Shown here piece by piece: positions 50,765 to 59,213 of a stretch of DNA of 64,000 nt. Source of the stretch: Verrucosispora sp. WMMD573. GTDB lineage: Bacteria > Actinomycetota > Actinomycetes > Mycobacteriales > Micromonosporaceae. The number at the start of each line of letters is the position of its first letter. Position 1 is the stretch's first letter. The stretch lies in the NCBI RefSeq assembly GCF_027497175.1, contig NZ_CP114901.1:1922001-1986000 (forward strand), in the 5' to 3' direction. The notes beneath the pieces were generated by a model. The model did not search any database and was not told the DNA's origin. It was given only the letters and a program-made list of their open reading frames with translations. The position numbers and the translations under genes are program-made.

Positions 50765-51694
50765 ATGGACAGCCGCGATCCGCTTCCTCTGTCGGGAGCC
50801 CAGTGGAGCATCTCCGCCGCCGGTCACGAGGCGGTCATCGTCGAGTCTGGCGGCGGGCTCCGCGCCTACCGTCAGGACGGCGTCGAGCACGTCGACGGGT
50901 ACGCCACCGACGAGGTGTGCCCGGGCTCGGCGGGGCAGGTGTTGGCCCCCTGGCCGAACCGGATCCGCGACGGCGTGTACACCTTCGGCGGGCAGTCGAG
51001 GCAGCTGAATCTGACCGAGCCGGAGCGGCACAACGCCATCCACGGCCTGGTGAACTGGGTGTCGTGGCACCTCATCGAGCAGCAGCCGGACGAGGTCACG
51101 GTCGGCTACGACCTGCTGCCGCAGCCCGGTTACCCGTGGCCGCTACGGCTGCGTACCAGGTGGAGCGTGAGCGCCGACGGGCTGCGCGCCGAGCACGACG
51201 TCACGAACGTCGGCACCGAGGCGGTGCCCTTCGGCTTCTCCGTGCACCCGTACCTGCAACTGCCGGGGGTGTCCGTGGAGGACATCGCACTGCGCGTACC
51301 CGGCCGGACCCGGCTGCTGCTGGACGGCCGGCTGCTGCCGGTCGGCGCGGCCACGGTGGCCGGCACCGAGTACGACTACACCGAGCCACGGCGCATCGGT
51401 GAGGCCGTCCTGGACCTCGCCTTCGGGCAGGTGAATCGGGACACCGACGGTGGTTCCTCGGTGACCCTGACCGGGCCGGACTCCTCGGCCGGGCTACGGA
51501 TCTGGGCCGACGACCAGTTCGGTTGGTGGCAGGTGTTCACCGGTGACACGCTGACCGGCGAGCGGCTTCGCCGGTCGGTCGCGGTGGAGCCGATGACCTG
51601 CCCGCCGGACGCCTTTCGCTCCGGTCGGGATCTCATCACGCTGGCACCGGGCGACACCTGGCGCGGGAGTTGGGGCATCCGGCCCGGTGTCTGA
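50765..51694 (+). CDS. Aldose 1-epimerase family protein
   Basis: The 309-residue protein has the galactose-mutarotase fold with the two catalytic-type histidines in NAIHGLVNW and SVHPYLQLPG and the glutamate in VAVEPMTCPPDAF. It interconverts anomers of an aldose; the sugar is unknown. ATG 50765 lies 7 nt after the TAGGGT box, which supports leaderless expression although the gap to the previous gene is only 10 bp. Confidence 0.88.
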   Translation: MDSRDPLPLSGAQWSISAAGHEAVIVESGGGLRAYRQDGVEHVDGYATDEVCPGSAGQVLAPWPNRIRDGVYTFGGQSRQLNLTEPERHNAIHGLVNWVSWHLIEQQPDEVTVGYDLLPQPGYPWPLRLRTRWSVSADGLRAEHDVTNVGTEAVPFGFSVHPYLQLPGVSVEDIALRVPGRTRLLLDGRLLPVGAATVAGTEYDYTEPRRIGEAVLDLAFGQVNRDTDGGSSVTLTGPDSSAGLRIWADDQFGWWQVFTGDTLTGERLRRSVAVEPMTCPPDAFRSGRDLITLAPGDTWRGSWGIRPGV

Positions 51695-51735
51695 GCGTCC
51701 GGCCAGGGGCCGGGCCGGCAAGTGAGGAGTACGGC

Positions 51736-52338
51736 GTGGAGTTCGCGGAGGTGGTCCGGCGGCGCCGGATGGTGCGTAACTACGACCCGGACCGCCCGGT
51801 CCCACCGGAGGTGGTGGAGCGGCTGCTGGAGCACGCCGTGCGGGCCCCGTCGGCCGGGTTCTCCCAGGGGTGGGGCTTCCTGGTGCTGGAGTCTCCGGAG
51901 GACCGGGAGCGGTTCTGGGCGGCCAGCACCCCCGAGGGCGGCGGGATGCAGCGTTGGCTGACCGGCATGCGCCGGGCGCCGCTGATCGTGGTGCCGCACG
52001 CCAACCGCTCGGTCTACCTGGAGCGGTACGCGGAGCCGGACAAGGGCTGGGCGGACCGGTCGACGGATCGCTGGCCGGTGCCCTACTGGTACGTCGACAC
52101 CGGCTTCGCCGCGCTGCTGATGATGCTCACCGCCGTCGACGAAGGGCTGGGCTCCTGCTTCTTCGGCATCCCACCGCAGCGGTTGGCGTCCTATCGGGAG
52201 GCGTTCGGTGTGCCGGAGGCGTACCACCCGATCGGTGCCCTCACTATCGGTTATCGGGCCGCCGACCACCGGTCACCATCGCTGCGTCGCGGCCGCCGTC
52301 CGGTGGACGAGGTCGTCCGGCGAGGGCGGTGGACCTGA
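51736..52338 (+). CDS. Nitroreductase family protein
   Basis: The 200-residue flavoprotein begins EFAEVVRRRRMVRNYDPDRP and has APSAGFSQGWGFLVLE for FMN binding and GLGSCFFGIPPQRL near the C-terminus. The class reduces nitroaromatics, quinones or enamides with NAD(P)H, or serves in F420- or B12-related chemistry. GTG 51736 follows GTGAGGAG (51722-51729). It is tandem to the epimerase, 41 bp away. Confidence 0.87.
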   Translation: MEFAEVVRRRRMVRNYDPDRPVPPEVVERLLEHAVRAPSAGFSQGWGFLVLESPEDRERFWAASTPEGGGMQRWLTGMRRAPLIVVPHANRSVYLERYAEPDKGWADRSTDRWPVPYWYVDTGFAALLMMLTAVDEGLGSCFFGIPPQRLASYREAFGVPEAYHPIGALTIGYRAADHRSPSLRRGRRPVDEVVRRGRWT

Positions 52339-52526
52339 CCCGAACCGGTGGTTTCGTCCGGTTGAGAACCGGACGGCCGGTGGCGAAACTGACATCAGGG
52401 AGCAGAACGTGAGGTGCGGGGTCCGGCTACGCTGGCACGGTCATCGGCGCCGCAGGTCGCAGCGCCATGCCGCGACCCGGCCCGGCGTCGTGGTACCGGC
52501 CGGCCAGGGGGAGGGGAGCGTCCGTC

Positions 52527-52832
52527 GTGATCTTCAGAGCGGTCCGGGACGGGCGTCCCTATCCGGAACACAACCTGACCCTGAAGCAGTGGGCGGAGAT
52601 TCCGCCCCGCCCGCTGCGCCTGGATCAGCTCATCACCACCAAGCGCGAGTTGGCGCTGGACAAGCTCCTCGCCGAGGACTCCACCTTCTACGGTGACCTG
52701 TTCCCACACGTCGTGCAGTGGAACGGCGGTCTCTACCTGGAAGACGGCCTGCACCGAGCGCTGCGTGCCGCGCTGCAACAGCGCAACCAGATCCACGCCC
52801 GGGTGTTCGTGCTCGCCGAGGCGGTCGAGTGA
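52527..52832 (+). CDS. Small ParB-like/VapB-annotated protein
   Basis: The 101-residue protein begins IFRAVRDGRPYPEHNLTLKQ and contains LITTKRELALDKLLAEDSTF and YLEDGLHRALRAALQQRNQI. Similar actinobacterial proteins are often named VapB-type antitoxins, but no toxin is encoded next to it. The LYLEDGLHR stretch resembles the ParB/Srx-like fold, so that name may be wrong. GTG 52527 was chosen for the GGGGGAGGGGAG site 8 nt upstream. Its stop overlaps the acyl-CoA dehydrogenase start, which suggests they are co-translated. Confidence 0.7.
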   Translation: MIFRAVRDGRPYPEHNLTLKQWAEIPPRPLRLDQLITTKRELALDKLLAEDSTFYGDLFPHVVQWNGGLYLEDGLHRALRAALQQRNQIHARVFVLAEAVE

Positions 52833-53989
52833 CCCCGGTTGACCTGCTCGACCTGGACGCGTCGCTGGCCGAGGAGGAGCGGGCGATCCGCGCCGTCGTG
52901 CGCCAGGTGGTCGACGATCTGGTCCGCCCACACGTCGCCGGCTGGTACGAGGCCGGTCACGTGCCGGCCCGCGAACTGGCCCGCGAGTTCGGCAAGCTCG
53001 GCCTGCTCGGTATGCACCTGACCGGGTACGGCTGCGCCGGCTCGACGGCCGTCGCGTACGGGCTGGCCTGCCTGGAACTGGAGGCCGGCGACTCCGGCCT
53101 CAGGTCGCTGGTCTCGGTGCAGGGTTCGCTGGCCATGTACGCGATCTGGCGTTACGGCAGCGAGGAGCAGAAGCAGCGCTGGCTGCCGGCGCTGGCTGCC
53201 GGCGAGGCGATCGGCTCATTCGGACTGACCGAGCCGGACCACGGCTCCGATCCGGCCTCGATGGCCACCCGGGCGCGCCGGGACGGCGACGACTGGGTGC
53301 TCGACGGCAGCAAGATGTGGATCACCAATGCGCCGATCGCCGACGTGGCGGTGATCTGGGCACGCACCGATTCCGGTGTGCGGGGCTTCGTCGTACCGAT
53401 GGACACGCCAGGGGTGGCGGCGCGGGAGATCACCCGGAAGATGTCGCTGCGCGCGTCGCTGACCGGGGAGATCTCACTCGACGACGTCCGGCTCCCGGCG
53501 GACGCGCAACTGCCCGACGCGACCGGGCTGAAAGCGCCGCTGAGCTGCCTGACCGAGGCCCGTCACGGCATCGTCTGGGGCGCCCTCGGCGCGGCCCGCG
53601 ACTGCCTGGAAACCGCGCTGACGTACGCGACGACCCGCACCCAGTTCGGTCGGCCGCTGGCCGGCTTCCAGCTCACCCAGGCCAAGCTCGCCGACATGGC
53701 GGTCGAGTGGAACAAGGGCTACCTGTTGGCCCTCCAGCTCGGCCGGCTGGCCGACGCCGGGAAGCTGCGCCCGGAGCAGGTAAGCGTCGGCAAGCTGAAC
53801 AACGTACGGGAGGCGTTGACCATCGCCCGGCAGTGCCGGACCATCCTCGGCGCCAACGGGGTTTCCGGGGACTATCCGGTGATGCGGCACGCCAACAACC
53901 TGGAGAGCGTGCTGACCTACGAGGGCACCTCGGAGATCCACCAGTTGGTCGTCGGGCAGCGGCTCACCGGGGTATCGGCGTTCACCTGA
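52829..53989 (+). CDS. Acyl-CoA dehydrogenase, glutaryl-CoA dehydrogenase-like
   Basis: The 386-residue flavoenzyme shows GSFGLTEPDHGSDPASMATR, DDWVLDGSKMWITNAPIAD, ATTRTQFGRPLAGFQLTQAK and the catalytic glutamate in LTYEGTSEIHQLVVGQRLTG. The YEGT context and final TGVSAF are closest to glutaryl-CoA dehydrogenases. It oxidises, and may decarboxylate, an acyl-CoA with FAD and passes electrons to ETF. It is co-translated with the preceding small gene (GTGA). Confidence 0.88.
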   Translation: MTPVDLLDLDASLAEEERAIRAVVRQVVDDLVRPHVAGWYEAGHVPARELAREFGKLGLLGMHLTGYGCAGSTAVAYGLACLELEAGDSGLRSLVSVQGSLAMYAIWRYGSEEQKQRWLPALAAGEAIGSFGLTEPDHGSDPASMATRARRDGDDWVLDGSKMWITNAPIADVAVIWARTDSGVRGFVVPMDTPGVAAREITRKMSLRASLTGEISLDDVRLPADAQLPDATGLKAPLSCLTEARHGIVWGALGAARDCLETALTYATTRTQFGRPLAGFQLTQAKLADMAVEWNKGYLLALQLGRLADAGKLRPEQVSVGKLNNVREALTIARQCRTILGANGVSGDYPVMRHANNLESVLTYEGTSEIHQLVVGQRLTGVSAFT

Positions 53990-54086
53990 CCCTGGCCGGG
54001 CCATCTGACGGGCTCGACGAGCGGCTGTCGTACGTTGGGCTTACCGTCATCAACAGAGACCGCGTCTGACGAGGACGGTGAGGGCG

Positions 54087-54839
54087 ATGGCACGCGACGG
54101 CGACATCAACGAGCCCACCAGCAGGTTTGCCGACCAACGGTCGGGCGACGTGCTCACGGACGCCCCGGACACACCACCGCAGACCCCACAGTCGGGTGGC
54201 GGAGCGGTCCGTGCCCTGCTCTGGGTGCTCGGCGCTGCGGCGCTCGCGGTGGTCGTGCTGCTCGGTGTGCAGACCACCGGGATCCTGCCCGAGTTTCGCA
54301 ACCCGTTCACCAAGGAACAGACCGACCGCACGCAGCCGGCGCTGCTTGAGTCGATGCAGGATCTCAGCCGCTACGTGGCCGCCGAGGGCAATTTCCAGGT
54401 CGTGGTCGACCTGCAGAACGACCGGCGCAACGTGCCGGACTGGCTGCTCAACCAGCGGACCTTGTTCGTCGGGTCGGGCAGCGTCGAGGCATACGTCGAC
54501 TTCGGCACGCTTACCGAGGGGGCGATCGTGCAGTCGGCCGACGGGAAGTCGGTCGAGATCAAGCTGCCGGCACCGCAGCTGGCCGAGACCAACCTCGACC
54601 TGGAGAAGAGCTACGTCTTCGCGGAGGAGCGCGGTCTGCTCAACCGCGTCGGCGACCTGATCGGCGGTGACCCGAATCGGCAGCAGGAGGTCTACCGGCT
54701 GGCCGAGGACCGGATCACCGCGGCCGCCCGGGACAGCGGCCTGAATGCCCGCGCCGAGGAGAACACCCGCAAGATGCTGGAAGGGCTGCTCCGCTCGCTC
54801 GGCTTCGAACAGGTAAGCGTCACCTACATCGCCCCCTGA
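54087..54839 (+). CDS. DUF4230 membrane-anchored protein
   Basis: The 250-residue protein has a short cytoplasmic start, one membrane helix (about residues 42-65), and an outside domain matching DUF4230 (LSRYVAAEGNFQVVVDLQND, TLFVGSGSVEAYVDFGTL, LEKSYVFAEERGLLNRVGD). The function is not known. ATG 54087 has GGTGAGGG upstream; GTG 54078 is a poorer alternative. After the stop comes a 370-bp low-complexity array. Confidence 0.8.
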   Translation: MARDGDINEPTSRFADQRSGDVLTDAPDTPPQTPQSGGGAVRALLWVLGAAALAVVVLLGVQTTGILPEFRNPFTKEQTDRTQPALLESMQDLSRYVAAEGNFQVVVDLQNDRRNVPDWLLNQRTLFVGSGSVEAYVDFGTLTEGAIVQSADGKSVEIKLPAPQLAETNLDLEKSYVFAEERGLLNRVGDLIGGDPNRQQEVYRLAEDRITAAARDSGLNARAEENTRKMLEGLLRSLGFEQVSVTYIAP

Positions 54840-54842
54840 CCG

Positions 54843-55205
54843 CCCCCGCCCCCCCGTTCCCGCCCACGAGCGCGCCCACGCGCCCACGCGCGCCCACGCG
54901 CGCCCACGCGCGCCCACGCGCGCCCACGCGCCCACGCGCGCCCACGCCCCACGCCCACGCCCGCGCGCCCACGCCCGCGCGCCCACGCCCGCGCGCCCAC
55001 GCCCGCGCCCCGCGCGCCCAGCGCCCCACGCGCCCAGCGCCCCACGCGCCCAGCGCCCCACGCGCCCGCGCCCCGCGCCCCACGCCCGCGTCCTGCGCCC
55101 CGCGCGCCCACGCCCGCGCCCCGCGCGCCCACGCCCGCGCCCCGCGCGCCCACGCCCGCGCCCCGCGCGCCCACGCCCGCGCCCCGCGCGCCCACGCCCC
55201 ACCCG
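54843..55205. repeat. C-rich minisatellite array
   Basis: About 360 bp on the plus strand are almost only C, G and A. The array has blocks of 10-bp (CGCGCCCACG), 14-bp (CCCGCGCGCCCACG), 16-bp and 21-bp units, the last about five times around 55095-55195. The minus strand is rich in GGG/GGGG runs that could form G-quadruplexes. No gene is credible here. Confidence 0.88.
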
Positions 55206-55220
55206 CCACGTGGCTGGGAC

Positions 55221-55284
55221 GTGCAACTTCAGGGTTGCTGCTGCCTGCCGCGCGTCGGATACAGCAACAACCCTGAAGTTGCAC
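55221..55284. repeat. Family B paired inverted repeat between the skewed arrays
   Basis: Arms of 23 nt at 55221-55243 and 55262-55284 match at 22 positions. The core arm starts GCAACTTCAGGG and, for the right arm, ends GTTGTTGCTG. The loop is 18 nt. It lies between convergent DUF4230 and PspC genes and between the two minisatellites. Confidence 0.88.
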
Positions 55285-55298
55285 CGGCTTGCGGGCGC

Positions 55299-55384
55299 GG
55301 CGCGGGGTGCGCGGCGCGGGGTGCGCGGCGCGGGGTGCGCGGCGCGGGGTGCGCGGCGCGGGGTGCGCGGCGCGGGGTGCGCGG
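55299..55384. repeat. G-rich 14-bp tandem array
   Basis: Six units of GCGCGGGGTGCGCG-type sequence repeat with a period of 14 bp; the T of each GGGGT is at 55308, 55322, 55336, 55350, 55364 and 55378. The plus strand here is G-rich, the reverse of the upstream array. Confidence 0.9.
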
Positions 55385-55409
55385 CGCGTGGGGTGGGGTG
55401 GGGGTGGGG

Positions 55410-55616
55410 TCAGTGGCCGGGTACCAGGTGGCGGTCCTCGTTGGGCATGATGATCCAGAGCGCCAGGTAGACAATCACCTGGGTGCCCGGGAGCAGTAGC
55501 GACAGCAGGAACAACAGCCGGATCAACCCGGCCGAGGTGCCGAACCGGCGGGCCAGGCCGGCGCAGACGCCAGCGAGCATGCGCCCCTGCCGGGGCCGGA
55601 CGAGTTTGCGACTCAT
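55410..55616 (-). CDS. PspC domain protein
   Basis: The 68-residue protein is a single PspC domain: KLVRPRQGRMLAGVCAGLARRFG, read in two parts, followed by a membrane helix region VIVYLALWIIMPNE. Stand-alone PspC proteins in actinobacteria are linked to envelope stress. ATG 55616 has GAGGGGAAG upstream. It is a single-gene unit ending next to the 14-bp repeat array. Confidence 0.88.
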   Translation of the reverse strand: MSRKLVRPRQGRMLAGVCAGLARRFGTSAGLIRLLFLLSLLLPGTQVIVYLALWIIMPNEDRHLVPGH

Positions 55617-56078
55617 TTCGTGTCACTTCCCCTCTGCGGCGTTCCGCCGCTGCTGGAGTCAACGCTAGGTACGGATGGCCGCCCTGCCCTCGGTCGGGAG
55701 GAGGAAGGCCACCTCGCTGACCCGTAGGTGCTTACCCGCGTGGGTTCCAGGCGACGCCTCCGGTCGGAATCAGGGGTACGGGATCAGGGGTAACTGCGAC
55801 GCCGAGGGTGGAGGAGACGTGCTCCGGTGGGCGCTGTCGAGTTGAACCGTTTGTGCCGTCACGGGGGTGATTCGTCTGCGCCGTCGGCTCGACAGCGCTC
55901 GCACGTCGGTCATGGTGGCGTCCTGGGTAGTAGGCTCGCCGGTCGGACGCCCGCACCCGGGCGTCACCAGGGCCGGATCGCAGCCAGGACCGGCCACGAC
56001 CGGATCGGCTCCGCAGCACGGAGCCGACCATGACCGGCCGCTGACCGGTGACCCCGGCGACGGCGAGAAGGCACAGCC
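55617..56078. other. 462-bp divergent gap with RNA-like secondary structure
   Basis: The region between the pspC and sdaA starts has a perfect 11-bp inverted repeat, GCGCTGTCGAG (55831-55841) with CTCGACAGCGC (55888-55898), enclosing 46 nt. A second hairpin TCGGCTCCG/CGGAGCCGA with loop CAGCA lies at 56005-56027, 51 nt before sdaA. A 47-codon arginine-rich frame on the minus strand (55770-55913) overlaps the first structure and may be chance. Known glycine-riboswitch core sequences were not found. Confidence 0.5.
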
Positions 56079-57521
<1,443 letters not shown>

Positions 57522-57588
57522 GCGCTCGTGGGGCGGCGTTCACCGGCTGCTAACCTGTCGTCCGTTTGGAGCGGCCGGCGGCAGGGCG

Positions 57589-58467
57589 GTGGTGGCGAGG
57601 CGGGTCCTGGCCGAGGCTCTCAGCAGGCGGGAGACGGCGGTGACCTCTGGCGTCGGGGCGTTGTGGTCGCACCGCAACTCGCTGCGCATCCTGGTCCGGC
57701 GCGACCTGGCGGTGAAGTACCAGCAGTCGGTGCTGGGCTACTTTTGGTCGTTGATCGAGCCGCTGGGCATGGGCGCGATCTACTGGTTCGTCTTCGGTGT
57801 GCTCTACTCCCGCGACACCAACCGGTATCTCGGCGAGGCCGCCGGGTCCTACCCGCTGTTCCTGATCACCGGGATCTTCGCCTGGATGTGGACCAGTTCG
57901 GCGTTGAGCGAGGCGACTCACGCGCTCACCGGCCAGGCCCGGTTGATCACCACAATGAACGTGCCCCGGCAGGTCTTCCCGATCGGCCGGGTCGCCGGCC
58001 GCTTCGCCGAGTACGCCGCCGGCCTGCCGATCCTCGCCGGCATCGCGGTCTGGTACGCGGCGCAGGGCCGGATCGAACCGGGCTGGTCGCTGCTCGCCCT
58101 GCCGCTCGCGGTGCTGGTGCAGGCGACCCTGTTGATCGGGCTGGCGTTGCTGCTGTCGGCATTCAACGTGCTGATGCGCGACGTGGAGCGGTTCATGCGG
58201 CTGGTCGTCCGGGTGCTCTTCTACGCCACCCCGATCATCTATCCGCTGAGCCTGGTCCACGACTCCGGCCTGCCGAGCTGGGTCCGGGTGATCTACGAAC
58301 TCAACCCGCTGGTCGGCATCTTCCAGCTGCACCACGCGGTGTGGTACCCGGACGAGTTTCCGGGTGGCCGACTGCTCGCCACCACCGTCGGCATCAGCGT
58401 GTTGCTGCTCGTGGCCGGCTGGTGGGCCTTCCGCCGGCTCGAACCCGCCGTGCTCAAGGAACTCTGA
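57589..58467 (+). CDS. Polymer-export ABC-2 permease (TagG-like)
   Basis: The 292-residue protein has six membrane helices in the TagG/Wzm pattern: LVRRDLAVKYQQSVLGYFWS, LFLITGIFAWMWTSSAL, and the hydrophobic end with YPLSLVHDSGLPSWVRVIYE. It would export an undecaprenyl-linked polymer with the ATPase next to it. GTG 57589 (or GTG 57592) is used. A TAACCT box at 57551-57556 is a likely promoter. It starts a four-gene operon. Confidence 0.85.
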   Translation: MVARRVLAEALSRRETAVTSGVGALWSHRNSLRILVRRDLAVKYQQSVLGYFWSLIEPLGMGAIYWFVFGVLYSRDTNRYLGEAAGSYPLFLITGIFAWMWTSSALSEATHALTGQARLITTMNVPRQVFPIGRVAGRFAEYAAGLPILAGIAVWYAAQGRIEPGWSLLALPLAVLVQATLLIGLALLLSAFNVLMRDVERFMRLVVRVLFYATPIIYPLSLVHDSGLPSWVRVIYELNPLVGIFQLHHAVWYPDEFPGGRLLATTVGISVLLLVAGWWAFRRLEPAVLKEL

Positions 58468-59213
58468 TGAGTGAGACGATCATCGAGGCGGAGGGCCTCG
58501 GCATCCGGTTCGTCCGCAACCGCCGCCGGCAGTTGCGGCTGCGGGAGCTGTTCATCCACCGGGGTACGCGGGGTGCCTCCGACGGCCGGTTCTGGCCGCT
58601 GCGCGACGTCTCCTTCGCGATCGCCCCGGGGGAGACCGTCGGGGTGATCGGCCGCAACGGCACCGGCAAGAGCACCCTGCTACGGCTGATCGCCGGGGTG
58701 CTGATCCCCGACGAGGGGCGGATCCGGGTCTCCGGCGACGTCGCGCCGCTGCTCGAACTCTCCGCCGGCTTCGCCAACGACCTGACCGGGCGGGAGAACC
58801 TGTACCTGGTGGGCGGCCTGCACGGGCTCTCGTCGGGCTACCTGAAACGGCACTTCGACAACATCGTCTCGTTCGCCGGTGAGCAGGTGGAACGGGCCAT
58901 CGACACCTCGGTGCGCCACTACTCGTCCGGCATGAAGGTACGGCTCGGCTTCGCGATCATCTCGCACCTGCCGCACCCGATCCTGCTGATGGACGAGGTG
59001 ACGGCGGTCGGCGACGCCGAGTTCCGGGAAAAGTGCTACACGACAATCGATCGGCTGCTCGGGGAGGGGCGCACTCTGGTGCTGGTGTCACACAACGAAA
59101 AGGATCTGACCCGGTTCTGCCGTCGGGGCCTCTACCTCGACGCGGGTCGGCTGAGCGTCGACGGCACGATCGCCGAGGCACTGGCCGCGTACCACGACGC
59201 GGTTACCCGGTGA
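58467..59213 (+). CDS. Polymer-export ABC ATPase (TagH/Wzt-like)
   Basis: The 248-residue ATPase has Walker A GVIGRNGTGKSTLLR, the signature in VRHYSSGMKVRLGFAI and Walker B HPILLMDEVTAVGD, as in TagH/Wzt proteins. It has no C-terminal carbohydrate-binding extension. Its ATG overlaps the permease stop by one base. It powers transfer of the lipid-linked polymer across the membrane. Confidence 0.9.
   Translation: MSETIIEAEGLGIRFVRNRRRQLRLRELFIHRGTRGASDGRFWPLRDVSFAIAPGETVGVIGRNGTGKSTLLRLIAGVLIPDEGRIRVSGDVAPLLELSAGFANDLTGRENLYLVGGLHGLSSGYLKRHFDNIVSFAGEQVERAIDTSVRHYSSGMKVRLGFAIISHLPHPILLMDEVTAVGDAEFREKCYTTIDRLLGEGRTLVLVSHNEKDLTRFCRRGLYLDAGRLSVDGTIAEALAAYHDAVTR

Noticed and set aside
54843..55384. 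CRISPR array
   Set aside because: Units are 10-21 bp without unique spacers, and no cas genes occur.
53982..55662. Long minus-strand open frames across the low-complexity arrays (glycine/alanine/arginine repeats)
   Set aside because: They arise because the repeat units lack stop codons; the translation is simple-sequence, without ribosome binding site or family, and overlaps real genes.
55770..55913. 47-codon arginine-rich minus-strand gene upstream of sdaA
   Set aside because: Start ATG has only a weak ribosome binding site and the frame overlaps a strong inverted repeat; no family is recognised.
55740..56078. Glycine riboswitch before sdaA
   Set aside because: The conserved core sequences of the glycine aptamer could not be found.
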